A stretch of DNA of 64,000 nt from Alphaproteobacteria bacterium (GCA_024743195.1 JANSXE010000002.1:62001-126000); one strand, 5' to 3'. Positions 18,221 through 27,240 are shown, counted from the first letter of the stretch. Program-made: numbers and translations. Notes: generated by a model from the sequence alone, not told the origin.

Positions 18221-18472
18221 TCAGGTCTGGGGCGCTTTGGCGCTCATCCGCTGGACCGAGCGCGCCACCGCCTCCCAGACCGCCGCGCCCTCCTGGTCGC
18301 CGACGCCCGCGAAGGCCCGGGCGCGCTCCCGCGCCATATAGGCCGCGGCGGCGCCGTTCGCCCGATAGAGGCCGATCGCGTAGAGTTCGATGTCCGCCTG
18401 CGGCGTCGATCCGACGGCGACGGGCGCGTCGCCGTCGCCTTTGCGATCGCCGGAATGATAGGCGCTGTCCAT
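18221..18472 (-). CDS. Small hypothetical protein
   Basis: An 83-residue protein starting MDSAYHSGDRKGDG, chosen because GGGGAG lies about 9 nt upstream; a longer frame opens at 18508. The body is alpha-helical in appearance (DIELYAIGLYRANGAAAAYM, then ERARAFAGVGDQEGAAVWEA) and vaguely recalls short DUF6961-like proteins that pair a helix with a VGD-xxGxAxW motif; that link is weak. It ends only 2 bp after the reductase stop and is convergent with it, and divergent from the P450 gene. Function unknown. Confidence 0.6.
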   Translation of the reverse strand: MDSAYHSGDRKGDGDAPVAVGSTPQADIELYAIGLYRANGAAAAYMARERARAFAGVGDQEGAAVWEAVARSVQRMSAKAPQT

Positions 18473-18677
18473 GGTCCCCGGCTCCCCCCGTGCGAGCAAG
18501 ACGGCCACTTTATCGCCCTGACCGGATCGGTCAATCGCTCAGCATTCACGCGCCTGTCACAGACCGCATGAACGGGCGAGACCTTGGTTGTTTCAAACAA
18601 AACGATTTGACAGCAACGCACTGTCTCCGCACAGTTTTCACCAACAACAGGAAAAGCAGTCGGGGAGAGAACGAGCC

Positions 18678-19976
18678 ATGACGGAGGCGCCGATCGAGAC
18701 CGCGCCGCACGATCTCGCGGCGCTCGAAGACTGGGGCGACGCGCAGGCCGCAGCCTTCGTCGCCGGCTTCGACATCCGCGTCGCCGGCCGCGATCCGGCC
18801 TTTCTGGAGGATCCGTACCCGACCTATCACCTGCTGCGGCGACTGGATCCGGTGCATCGGGCGCCGGACGGCTCCTATTTCCTGACCCGCTGGGCCGACC
18901 TGATGGCGGTCTATCGCGACACGGCGCGCTTCAGCTCCGACAAGAAGGCGGAGTTCGGGCCGAAGTTCGGGACCGACACGCCGCTCTTCCGACATCACAC
19001 CGGGTCGCTGGTCTTCAACGACCCGCCGCTGCACACCCGCGTGCGCAAGCTGATCGCGAACAGCTTCACGCCGCGCGCCCTGAAGCAGCTGGAGGCCTCC
19101 TTCATCGCCATGGTCGACCGGATGCTCGACCGCGCCGTCGCGGACGGCGGCATGGACGTGATCGCGGACTACGCCTCCGGACTGCCGGTCGAAATCATCG
19201 GCGACATGCTGGCGATCCCGGTAGCGGAGCGCGGCCCCTTGCGCGACTGGTCGCTCGCCATCCTCGGCGCGCTCGAACCGGTCCTGACGCCCGAGGCGGA
19301 GGCGTGGGGCAACCGCTCCGTCGCAGAGTTTTCGGACTATCTGGACCGGCATATCGCGCGCTGGCGCGCGGCGCCCCGCGAGGGTCAGGGCGAGGGGGAA
19401 GGCGAGGTGCTGAACAAGCTGGTGTTCGGCGAGGTCGGGGGCGAGCGTCTGAGCCAGGAGGAGTTGATCCAGAACTGCATCTTCCTCCTGAACGCCGGGC
19501 ACGAGACCACCACCAACCTGATCGGCAACGGGATCGCCGCGCTGATCGACCATCCCGACGAAGAGGCGCGGCTGCGCGCCGAACCCGATCTGCTGGAAAG
19601 CGCGGTCGAGGAGTTCCTGCGCTTCGAGAGCTCGAACCAGCTCGGCAACCGCATGGCGGTCGAGGACGCGGAAGTCGGCGGCGTTCTTCTGCCGGCCGGC
19701 GCGCCGGTGACCTTGTGCATCGGCGCGGCCAACCGGGACCCGGCGCAATTCCCCGATCCGGACCGGCTCGACCTGGCGCGCAGCCCGAATCGGCATCTCG
19801 CCTTCGGCGGCGGCGCCCATATCTGCGCCGGCCTGTCGCTCGCGCGGATGGAGGGGCGCATCGCCATCGGGCGGCTGCTCGACCGCGTGCCGCGCTTCCG
19901 CCGGTCCGCAGAGCCGGTGCGCGGCGGCCGCGCGCGCTTCCGCGGCTATCTCAGCCACCCCATCGAGTTCGTCTGA
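18678..19976 (+). CDS. Cytochrome P450
   Basis: Soluble bacterial P450 of 432 residues. The heme-ligand loop FGGGAHICAG places the axial cysteine at 383; the I-helix oxygen-activation motif is AGHETTT (273-279) and the K-helix ExxR is E312-R315. GGGGAGAG precedes the ATG at 18678; an in-frame ATG at 18588 has no such site. Substrate is unknown. The FprA-type reductase 460 bp upstream is a plausible first redox partner, and the 7Fe ferredoxin at 57.3 kb is the only recognised ferredoxin in the window, though nothing links it specifically. Confidence 0.93.
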   Translation: MTEAPIETAPHDLAALEDWGDAQAAAFVAGFDIRVAGRDPAFLEDPYPTYHLLRRLDPVHRAPDGSYFLTRWADLMAVYRDTARFSSDKKAEFGPKFGTDTPLFRHHTGSLVFNDPPLHTRVRKLIANSFTPRALKQLEASFIAMVDRMLDRAVADGGMDVIADYASGLPVEIIGDMLAIPVAERGPLRDWSLAILGALEPVLTPEAEAWGNRSVAEFSDYLDRHIARWRAAPREGQGEGEGEVLNKLVFGEVGGERLSQEELIQNCIFLLNAGHETTTNLIGNGIAALIDHPDEEARLRAEPDLLESAVEEFLRFESSNQLGNRMAVEDAEVGGVLLPAGAPVTLCIGAANRDPAQFPDPDRLDLARSPNRHLAFGGGAHICAGLSLARMEGRIAIGRLLDRVPRFRRSAEPVRGGRARFRGYLSHPIEFV

Positions 19977-19994
19977 GGCGGACGCTCCGGCGGT

Positions 19995-21227
19995 TCAGCG
20001 GACGATGTTGTGGGCGGGGCCGTAGGGGAAGCCGGTGATGTTCTCGGCCCCGTCCTCGGTCACCACCAGAATGTCGTGCTCGCGATAGCCGCCGGCGCCG
20101 GGCTCGCCCTCCGGGATCATGATCATCGGCTCCATCGAGACCACCATGCCCGGCGCCAGCACCGTCTCCACATCCTCGCGCAACTCCAATCCCGCCTCGC
20201 GGCCGTAATAGTGGCTGAGCACCCCGAAGCTGTGCCCGTAGCCGAAGGTCCGGCGGCCGAGCAGCCCGTGCGCGCGATAGATCTCGTTCAGCTCGGCGGC
20301 GATGTCGCAGCAACGCGCGCCGGGGCGGATCAGCGACAGGCCGCGCTCATGCACTGCGACATTGACCGCCCAGAGGTTCAGCGAGGCGTCGTCGCAGTGA
20401 TCGAAGAACAGCGTGCGCTCCAAAGCGGTGTAGTAACCCGCGATCATCGGGAAGCAGTTGAGCGACAGGATGTCGCCCGCGCGCACCCGGCGGCTGGTCA
20501 CCGGATTGTGCGCGCCGTCGGTGTTCAGCCCCGATTGGAACCAGGTCCAGCTGTCCATCAGCTCGACGGTCGGAAAGCGCTCCGCGATGGCGCGCACCAT
20601 CGCGCCCGTCGACGCCAGCGCGACCTCATGCTCCGGGACGCCCTCGCCGATCGCCGCGACGCAGGCCGCGCCGCCCAGGTCCGCGATCGCGGCGCCCGCC
20701 TTGATGTGGGCGATCTCCTCCGCGCTCTTGACCAGGCGCAGCGCCATGCAATCGGCGGCGACGTCGACGAACTCGACCTCCGGCAGCGCCGCCTGCAGCC
20801 GCGCACGCCGATCGATCGGGAGATGATCGAACTCCACCCCCACCCGGCCGCGCGCCGGCAGCAGACGCGTGGCCGCGGCCTCGAAATTCTCGCGCCGCCA
20901 ATCGGTATAGGTGAGCGCGCCGGCCCCGGACGCCCGCGCGCGCCGGCCCGGTTGACCGCCGTCGATGTTGGCGGCGATCACCGTCGCCGCCTCCGGCGTG
21001 AGCGCCAGCCCGTAGCTGCGCCCGAAGCTGCAATACACGAAGTCGGAAAGATAGGCGATCATGTGGATCGAGGTGAAGAAGGCGGCGTCGATCCCCCGGT
21101 CCGCCATGACGCCGCGCACCGCATCGCGCCGGCGCGCCATCTCGGCGGCGCTGAAGGTCGGCGTCGCCGGCGCGCCGTTCTCGATGGTCAGGATGTCGGT
21201 CAGATCGTCGGTCAGGGCGTCGGTCAT
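19995..21227 (-). CDS. Creatinase (creatine amidinohydrolase)
   Basis: M24-fold (pita-bread) enzyme of 410 residues that hydrolyses creatine to sarcosine and urea. Long stretches fit the Pseudomonas creatinase pattern from memory: YLSDFVYCSFGR, SANIDGGQP-like AANIDGGQP, DTWTWFQSG-like DSWTWFQSGLNTDGAHNPVT, ILSLNCFPMIAGYYTALERT, FGYGHSFG, SHYYGREAGLELRED and MEPMIM. The His in TDGAHNPVT (residue 240) corresponds to the catalytic His232. Unlike aminopeptidases of this fold, creatinases work without metal. It is divergent from a LysR gene with two matching boxes between, so creatine- or sarcosine-responsive control is likely. Confidence 0.93.
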   Translation of the reverse strand: MTDALTDDLTDILTIENGAPATPTFSAAEMARRRDAVRGVMADRGIDAAFFTSIHMIAYLSDFVYCSFGRSYGLALTPEAATVIAANIDGGQPGRRARASGAGALTYTDWRRENFEAAATRLLPARGRVGVEFDHLPIDRRARLQAALPEVEFVDVAADCMALRLVKSAEEIAHIKAGAAIADLGGAACVAAIGEGVPEHEVALASTGAMVRAIAERFPTVELMDSWTWFQSGLNTDGAHNPVTSRRVRAGDILSLNCFPMIAGYYTALERTLFFDHCDDASLNLWAVNVAVHERGLSLIRPGARCCDIAAELNEIYRAHGLLGRRTFGYGHSFGVLSHYYGREAGLELREDVETVLAPGMVVSMEPMIMIPEGEPGAGGYREHDILVVTEDGAENITGFPYGPAHNIVR

Positions 21228-21283
21228 GGTCGGGCGTCCTTCGCTCGCAGGAAGACGGCGGGAAGCCTAGCAACGCTTCGAAA

Positions 21284-21298
21284 ATAAGGATAATTTAT
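21284..21298. promoter_or_regulatory. Predicted LysR box 1 (creatinase/LysR spacer)
   Basis: ATAA-N7-TTAT (ATAAGGATAATTTAT), a 15-bp interrupted palindrome that also satisfies the T-N11-A rule of LysR-family sites. It lies in the AT-rich 109-bp spacer between the divergent creatinase and LysR genes; its centre is 30 bp from box 2. Confidence 0.6.
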
Positions 21299-21313
21299 TC
21301 AGAAAATATCTTC

Positions 21314-21328
21314 ATAACGAGTTCTTAT
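21314..21328. promoter_or_regulatory. Predicted LysR box 2, next to the LysR start
   Basis: ATAA-N7-TTAT again (ATAACGAGTTCTTAT), extended to TCATAA/TTATGA arms at 21312-21330. It ends 6 bp before the LysR ATG, so binding would repress the regulator gene itself while box 1 faces creatinase. Confidence 0.6.
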
Positions 21329-21336
21329 GAGGCGTC

Positions 21337-22215
21337 ATGCGCGACACACTCCCGCCGGAGCTCCTGCGGACTTTCCTGACCGTGTTGGAGTGCGGCGGGG
21401 TCACGCGCGCCGCGCATAGTCTGGGGCGGACCCAAGCCGCGATCAGCCTGCAGATCCGCCGGTTGGAGGCGGCCGTGGGCGCGCCGCTGCTCGACCGGCA
21501 GTCCCGTCCCGTGGCGCCGACGCCGGCGGGGGCGCGGCTGATCGGGCCGGCGCGGGATCTGCTGCGCATGCAGGCGGCTTGCCTGGAGGCGGCGCGCGGG
21601 GAGACCCTGTCCGGTCGGCTGCGCGTCGGCCTGCCGGACGATTTCGCGATCGCCTACCTGCCCCGCATCCTGGCCCGCTTCGCCGCCGCCTATCCCAATG
21701 TGACGGTGGAGACCCGCGCCGACCTGTCCGAGCGGTTGGTGGCGCGTCGGGAGGCGGAGAGCCTGGATCTCACCTTGGCGATCAAGCCGGCGCAGGGCGG
21801 CGGGCGCGCATTGCGCGTCTGGCGCGATCCGACGGTCTGGGTCGGAGGGGCGGTTGCCGGTCGCGCCGACGGCGCGCCCGCGCCGCTGGCCGTCCATCCG
21901 CCCGGCTGCCGCTACCGGGCCGGCGCCGTCGCCGCGCTGGAGCGCGCCGGGCGCCGCTATCGGATCGTCCATGAGGGAAGCAGCCTGGCCGGCATTCAGG
22001 CGGTGGTCGAGAACGGGCTCGCCGTGACCGTGCTGTCCCGCGCCACGGTCCCGCCGCCGCTCGCACCGCTGCCGGAAAGCGCCGGCATGCCGCCCTTGCC
22101 CGCGGTGGAGGTCGCGCTCTACCAACGCCGCCCGGCGCCCGAGGGCGCGGACGGCCGGGCCCTGCGCGCCTTCGCCGCCATGCTCGCGGCGACGCTCGAC
22201 GAGGTGCTGCGATAA
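21337..22215 (+). CDS. LysR-family transcriptional regulator of creatinase
   Basis: A 292-residue LysR regulator. The HTH is at the N-terminus (LRTFLTVLECGGVTRAAHSL, then AAISLQIRRLEAAVGAPLLD), followed by the two-lobed effector domain starting near GRLRVGLPDDFAIAYLP. It is divergent from creatinase and separated from it by 109 bp with two ATAA-N7-TTAT boxes, so it is the probable regulator of creatine use. The inducer is not readable. Confidence 0.9.
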   Translation: MRDTLPPELLRTFLTVLECGGVTRAAHSLGRTQAAISLQIRRLEAAVGAPLLDRQSRPVAPTPAGARLIGPARDLLRMQAACLEAARGETLSGRLRVGLPDDFAIAYLPRILARFAAAYPNVTVETRADLSERLVARREAESLDLTLAIKPAQGGGRALRVWRDPTVWVGGAVAGRADGAPAPLAVHPPGCRYRAGAVAALERAGRRYRIVHEGSSLAGIQAVVENGLAVTVLSRATVPPPLAPLPESAGMPPLPAVEVALYQRRPAPEGADGRALRAFAAMLAATLDEVLR

Positions 22216-22264
22216 CGGTGCGCGCCGCGCGGCCTTGCGCCGGAATGGCGGCCGGGCCGGCGAC

Positions 22265-25210
22265 TCAGCTCGCCCGGAACGGGTTGCCGATCACCACGCG
22301 GTAGAAGCCCCGCGCATCGTCGATGCCGGCGAGTTTCAGATGCACGAAGACCGGCCGGGCGCGATCGTGATCCGGCCAATATCCGAAATAGGCGCCCTGA
22401 TTGACCTCGGGCCGCAGCGCGTGGAAGAAGGCGGGGCCGTCCGGCGCCCGGCGATTGGTGAAGCCGCCATGATCGCTCGGCAGGCGGCTTTCGATGGCGG
22501 CGGCCACCTGCTCGAAGCGGCGGCGCGCGGTCTCGGCGTCCCCGAACGGGCGACTGTCGATCTGCAGCGCGACCAGGCGTCCGCCCGCACGCCGATCGAA
22601 CTGGCCGACGACCACGGCCGCGTCGTCGAGCCAGGGATCGCTCTTCAGCTTGCAGGCGGTGAAGTCGTCGCCGATGTCCTTGCAGACCTCGACGGACGAC
22701 GCCAGATCGTCCAGCGTGTCGGTCCAACTGAAGCCGAGCATCAGACTGCGGTAGCGCGTCTCCTGCGCGGCGAGCAGCAGCGTCTCCTGCAGCGTCGGCC
22801 GACCGGCGCGCCGGGCGAAATCGGAGGCGATGCGCCCGTCTTCGGTCGAGGCGCCGGGGTCCGCGCCGGCCCCCAGAAGCGCGTCGGCCAGATCCGCCCG
22901 TCCGCGCAGCGCCGCCCGCATCAGCGGCGTCAGCCCCTCCGACCGGGCGTCCACGTCGACCCCGCGCGCGATCAGCCAATCGACGGTTCCGGCCAGCTCC
23001 GGGCGGTCCGCATTCATGATGGCGGCGTGCAGCGCCGCCGGCGTGGGCGCGAGACCGCGGGCGATCAGCGCGTCGGCGATCGTACGGCGCCCGCGCAGCA
23101 CCGCATGGTCGACGAGGCCGCGCTCGCCGGAGCCGTAGCGATCGTCCGCGACCGTGCTCATCGCCGCCAACGCCTCGTCGGAGACCTCGTCGATCAGCGC
23201 CGTCACCCGCGCCGCGTCGCCGCGGTCGATCGCGGAGGCGATTTGGGCGGCGCGCGCGCCTGCGGGGGATGCGGGCTGCATGGGCGCCGCGGAAGGAGCG
23301 GGGGAGGGCGCGGGGGGCGGCTCCCCGATCGGCTCGACCGTCACGACGGGGGTCGGCGCGGCGGTCGGCGGGGGCTCCCGATCGCCGGCGGGCGGCGCCG
23401 CCGACGGGGAGTGCGGCGGCGGCCCGGCCGCGCGCTCTGCCGCGCCCTCTGGGGCGCCCTCTGGGGCGCGTTCTGGCGCGGAGGCGGCCGGCGCCGCATC
23501 GACCGCCGCAACCGTCGGCTCGGCCGTCGGCGGCTCGGCCGTCGGCGGCGCGGGCTTCACGCGCGCCGGCGGCGGGTTCGCCGCGGCCATGGGCAAGGCG
23601 GCGACCTGCACGGGCGCCGTCGCGTCGGGGACGGCAGGCGCCGCGGCGACGGGCGGTTCGGCCGGCGGGGTCGGTTCGGCCTGCGGGGTCGGTTCGGCCT
23701 GCGCCGTCGCGGGACGCGGCGCGTCCGGCGTCGCTTGGGGGCTCCCGGCGTCGATCAGGTCGGCGCCGCTGATGGGCGGCGGCGCCCCGGCGTCGTCCGC
23801 GACCGCGTTCGCCGCCGTAGCCGGCGGCCCCTCCGCGCGCGACGCGGCGCGCCCGGGCGTCGGGGCCTGCGTCGCCGCGAGAGGCGGGCGCGGCCCGGTC
23901 GCCAGCCGGATCAGCCCTTCGCGTTCGGCCCGCACCGCCTCGAGCCGGCCGAGCACCAGCGGATGCGCGGCGGCGATCTCCATCGGACCCGCCCGGCAGC
24001 CGGGCTGCGGGGTCAACGCCGCGCCGCGCTCGGCCAGGATGGTGGCGGCGCGCGCCTTGCCGTTCGCCGCCGCGGCGGCCAGCGGGGTGAGGCAGCCATA
24101 GACGCCGCCGGCGAGATCGACCGGCGCGCCGGCGTCCAACATGCGCTGCAAGGCCAGCGCGCGGCCTTCCGCCGCCGCGCGATGCAGCACGCTGCGCCCG
24201 TCGCCGTCGAGGCGGGTGGGATCGGCGCCGGCCTGCAGCAGGAGGCTGACCATCTGCAGATTGCCGCCGCGCGCCGCGCGCAACAGCAACGGCGCGCCTT
24301 CCGCATCCTGCGCGTTGGGATCGGCGCCGGCGGACAGTCGGCGCATCGCGGCCGTCAGATCCCCGGCCGCCACGGCCTGCGACAGGCCCGGCTTCGGCGC
24401 CACGGCCCGCACGTCCTGCAACGCCGCGGCGTAGAGTTGGGCGGCCCGCTCGGGCGCCACGGCGGCGATCGACAGACCGATCGCCAGCGCACCGGCGAAC
24501 AGGCCGCTCATCAGCGCGATCCGGCCGCCCGGGCTTTCCGCAACGCCGCCGGCGGCGAGATGGGCCAACCGCGCGGACAGCCGCCGCAGGCCGCCGCCGG
24601 TCCGGTCGCGCGGGCGGCGCGGGTGGATCGGGGCGTCGTCCGGATCCACCGTCAGGTCGCCGCGCGCCGGCGCCTCATCGCCCTGCCCCGGCGCCGTCGA
24701 GGCGGCGTGGGCCGCACCGGAGATGCGCCATCCGCCGACCTCCCAATCGCCGTCGTCGAGACGACGCTCGGCGGGCGGGCCGGCGGACCGGTCGGGCGCA
24801 GCCTCCGACGCCGCCTCGTCCAACGGCAGGCGCGGCTGATGGGCTGCGGGGTCGGCGCCGGGCGCCGGCGCGTCCTCCGGCCAGAGCAGCAGTTGCGGCA
24901 TGGCGTCGGGGGCCGCCTCGACGATCCGGTCGGGACCGTCCGTCGCGAATTCGTCGAAATTGGGGGCGAGGACCTGGCCGTCGCGTACGGTGACGATATG
25001 GAGATAGTCGCTGGCCCCGGTGATCGGCGAAATCTCGGCCTGGATCAGACGCAATTCGTCATAGCGATCCGCGCCGACCAGTTCGGACAGGCGCGCGATC
25101 GCCGTCTGCCCGTCCGGATCGCATTCCAGATTCTGCCAATAGACGCCGGACCGGCCCTGAATCCAATAGATCCGGCCAGCCGATCCGCCGCCTTGTTCCG
25201 TCTCGGCCAT
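22265..25210 (-). CDS. Ankyrin-repeat membrane protein with Pro/Ala-rich linker
   Basis: A 981-residue protein of unknown function. Residues 1-110 form a compact N-terminal region (IYWIQGRSGVYWQNLECD) without a recognised family; 110-225 are acidic and disordered; one transmembrane helix lies at about 230-252. Ankyrin-type repeats follow at about 275-400 (LLLRAARGGNLQMVSLLLQAGADP-like units), then a 200-residue Pro/Ala/Glu linker (about 440-650), a second ankyrin block at about 650-810, and a C-terminal domain (815-981) with two cysteines (843 and 853). Topology would place the N-terminus in the cytoplasm and both ankyrin blocks outside. It stands alone between the creatinase LysR and folB. 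Confidence 0.82.
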   Translation of the reverse strand: MAETEQGGGSAGRIYWIQGRSGVYWQNLECDPDGQTAIARLSELVGADRYDELRLIQAEISPITGASDYLHIVTVRDGQVLAPNFDEFATDGPDRIVEAAPDAMPQLLLWPEDAPAPGADPAAHQPRLPLDEAASEAAPDRSAGPPAERRLDDGDWEVGGWRISGAAHAASTAPGQGDEAPARGDLTVDPDDAPIHPRRPRDRTGGGLRRLSARLAHLAAGGVAESPGGRIALMSGLFAGALAIGLSIAAVAPERAAQLYAAALQDVRAVAPKPGLSQAVAAGDLTAAMRRLSAGADPNAQDAEGAPLLLRAARGGNLQMVSLLLQAGADPTRLDGDGRSVLHRAAAEGRALALQRMLDAGAPVDLAGGVYGCLTPLAAAAANGKARAATILAERGAALTPQPGCRAGPMEIAAAHPLVLGRLEAVRAEREGLIRLATGPRPPLAATQAPTPGRAASRAEGPPATAANAVADDAGAPPPISGADLIDAGSPQATPDAPRPATAQAEPTPQAEPTPPAEPPVAAAPAVPDATAPVQVAALPMAAANPPPARVKPAPPTAEPPTAEPTVAAVDAAPAASAPERAPEGAPEGAAERAAGPPPHSPSAAPPAGDREPPPTAAPTPVVTVEPIGEPPPAPSPAPSAAPMQPASPAGARAAQIASAIDRGDAARVTALIDEVSDEALAAMSTVADDRYGSGERGLVDHAVLRGRRTIADALIARGLAPTPAALHAAIMNADRPELAGTVDWLIARGVDVDARSEGLTPLMRAALRGRADLADALLGAGADPGASTEDGRIASDFARRAGRPTLQETLLLAAQETRYRSLMLGFSWTDTLDDLASSVEVCKDIGDDFTACKLKSDPWLDDAAVVVGQFDRRAGGRLVALQIDSRPFGDAETARRRFEQVAAAIESRLPSDHGGFTNRRAPDGPAFFHALRPEVNQGAYFGYWPDHDRARPVFVHLKLAGIDDARGFYRVVIGNPFRAS

Positions 25211-25523
25211 GACGTCCGATCCGTCCGGGCCGCGCCCCCGGACTCCCGACCGTGAATGAGTCCGAAACCCTATATACGGTATGTCGGCGCCCGCAACGGC
25301 CGAAACTCTTGGCGATTCGGGCGGTTTCTCGGCTGAGTCCGAAAGGGAGTCGGGATTCCGAGGATGGGTTCAAAGGGCGCGAAAAAACGAACAGAAAGGG
25401 CTCTTGTGCGCGGCGCCGCAGCGCCTTGCCCGTCATGGCCGGCGCGCCTTCCCGCCCGCCGGCGGGGCCTTTTCCGCCAAGTGATTCGCGATTCGGCGGC
25501 CCGCCGCGAAGATCGGCGGCGCG
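25211..25523. other. 313-bp spacer between the ankyrin gene and folB
   Basis: Both flanking genes read leftwards, so this spacer holds the promoter of the ankyrin gene and the 3' end of folB. The ATATACGGTAT stretch near 25271 is the only AT-rich spot close to the ankyrin start. Short open frames here have no recognisable product. No tRNA, repeat or convincing terminator was seen. Confidence 0.5.
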
Positions 25524-26066
25524 TCAGGCTCGGCTGCGCTCGATCTCGACGCCGACGGATTCGGCGGTCTTGAGCGCTTCCGGCTTCTCGACCCTGACGC
25601 GCGCGCGCAGCACGCGGGCGTCCTCAAGACAGAGCGCCGCAATGCGGTGGGCGAGCGTCTCCACGAGTTGGACGTGACCGGCGGCCGCGAGCGCGCGGAT
25701 CCGCTCCGCGATGCGGGCGTAGCAGGGGACGGCGGCGTAGTCGTCCGCCTCCCAGTCCGCCAGATCGCGCGCCTCAAGCTCGAGATTGATTCGGATCGGC
25801 TGCACCGCCTCGTGCTCATGGTCGTAGACCCCGATCGACCAGGCGATGTCGAGATCGCGCACCAGGATGCGATAGACCGAGGGGCTTCGGTCCGCGGCCT
25901 CCGGAGCGGCGTCCGGAGCCGCGGGCGGTTCGTCCGCAGCCGAGGGCCGGCGCAGCGGCTCGGTCCGCACGGGATCAGCCTGCCCGGAGCCGGGGCGCAG
26001 CGCGGGACTCTCCTGCTCCAGCACCCCGCCTGCGGCGGATGCGGCGCTGTCGGACACGATGCGCAT
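25524..26066 (-). CDS. folB: Dihydroneopterin aldolase FolB with N-terminal extension
   Basis: Folate-pathway enzyme converting 7,8-dihydroneopterin to 6-hydroxymethyl-dihydropterin and glycolaldehyde. The catalytic domain occupies about 82-180: YRILVRDLDIAWSIGVYDHE, VQLVETLAHRIAALCL, and RVRVEKPEAL with the active-site Lys. The first ~80 residues are a Pro/Ala-rich extension not found in ordinary ~120-residue FolB. ATG at 26066 is favoured by AAAGGGG about 10 nt upstream. It is divergent from folP-folK, completing three consecutive folate steps around one 244-bp promoter region. Confidence 0.88.
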   Translation of the reverse strand: MRIVSDSAASAAGGVLEQESPALRPGSGQADPVRTEPLRRPSAADEPPAAPDAAPEAADRSPSVYRILVRDLDIAWSIGVYDHEHEAVQPIRINLELEARDLADWEADDYAAVPCYARIAERIRALAAAGHVQLVETLAHRIAALCLEDARVLRARVRVEKPEALKTAESVGVEIERSRA

Positions 26067-26166
26067 GGGCGCGTCCCCTTTCTCTCGATCCCGGTTCCGG
26101 CCGTCCGGCGCGCAGCGCCGCACGCCCTTTCAAATTCGGGCCGGCTGATGTAGGGGGCGAGGCGCG

Positions 26167-26214
26167 CCCCCGGGCAAGCCGGTTCATAACCCCCCGGGCA
26201 AGCCGGTTCATAAC
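26167..26214. repeat. 24-bp perfect tandem duplication
   Basis: Two identical 24-bp units, starting CCCCCGGGCAAGCC and ending GGTTCATAAC, at 26167-26190 and 26191-26214. They lie in the folB-folP divergent spacer, where they would separate or duplicate promoter elements. Confidence 0.9.
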
Positions 26215-26310
26215 AAAGCCGGCTTCGACCGCCGGCGCGGAACAGTAGCCAAAGAGCCGTGGGCAAACAATCCCGGCCGCCCGGCGGCCGCATCATCCAG
26301 GACCCGCACG

Positions 26311-27240
26311 ATGAGCCGCACGCCCTCGGACCCCTCGATCCGCCCCGCCCCCGTCTGGGGCGCGCGTCCCTATATCATGGGTATCCTGAACGTGACGCCG
26401 GACTCTTTCTCCGGCGACGGGCTTGCGCGCGAACGCGACATCGTCGCCGCCGCGGTCGATCAGGCGGCGCGTTTCCTGGCCGAGGGCGCGGACATCCTCG
26501 ACGTCGGCGGGGAGAGCACGCGTCCGGGCGCCGCGCCGGTCGACGCCGCCGAGGAAATCGCGCGCACCGTCCCCGCCATCGCCGCGATCCGCGCGCGCTT
26601 CCCCGACGTCCCGATCTCGATCGACACGTTCAAGGCGGAGACGGCGGCGGCCGCGCTCGACGCCGGGGCCGACTGGATCAACGACGTCTGGGGCTTCCGC
26701 GCCGACCCGGAGATGGCGCCGCTGGCGGCGGCGCGCGACTGTCCGGTGGTGCTGATGCACAACCGCTCCAAGCCCGGCCATGCGGAGATCGACCGCCGCC
26801 TCGGCGGCAGTTACGTCGCGCCGGCCTACGGCGATTTCCTGCCCGAGGTCCTGGCGGAGCTGCAGGCGCTGGCCGATCGCGCGGTCGCCGCCGGCGTCCG
26901 GCCGGAGCGCATCCTGCTCGACCCAGGCGTCGGCTTCGGCAAGACGGTCGCGCAGAACATGGTGCTGATCGACGCGCTGGACCGCATCCGGGCGCTCGGC
27001 CACCCGGTCCTGTTGGGCGCCAGCCGCAAGAGCTTCATCGGCAAGGTGCTGGACGTCCCGGCCGAGGAGCGGATCGACGGCACGGCCGCGACCACGGCGG
27101 TCGCGGTGATGCGCGGCGTCGACGTGCTGCGCGTCCACGACGTGCGGATGATGGCGCGCGTCGCCCGGATGACGCATGCTATCGTGAACGCCGCCGCCCG
27201 GGAGCGGGCGGAGGCGGCCGACCGGGCCGGAGGCGCATGA
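26311..27240 (+). CDS. folP: Dihydropteroate synthase FolP
   Basis: TIM-barrel enzyme joining hydroxymethyl-dihydropterin pyrophosphate to p-aminobenzoate; target of sulfonamides. All signatures are present in 309 residues: MGILNVTPDSFSGDG, ILDVGGESTRPGA, WINDVWGF, LLDPGVGFGKT, LLGASRKSFIG and LRVHDV. Its stop overlaps the folK start by 4 bp (ATGA), so folP-folK is coupled. Confidence 0.97.
   Translation: MSRTPSDPSIRPAPVWGARPYIMGILNVTPDSFSGDGLARERDIVAAAVDQAARFLAEGADILDVGGESTRPGAAPVDAAEEIARTVPAIAAIRARFPDVPISIDTFKAETAAAALDAGADWINDVWGFRADPEMAPLAAARDCPVVLMHNRSKPGHAEIDRRLGGSYVAPAYGDFLPEVLAELQALADRAVAAGVRPERILLDPGVGFGKTVAQNMVLIDALDRIRALGHPVLLGASRKSFIGKVLDVPAEERIDGTAATTAVAVMRGVDVLRVHDVRMMARVARMTHAIVNAAARERAEAADRAGGA

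Noticed and set aside
22235-25255. Open frame of 1006 codons on the plus strand
   Set aside because: It is the antisense shadow of the ankyrin gene; its translation is Arg/Gly-rich with no domain, while the minus-strand frame has ankyrin repeats and a membrane helix.
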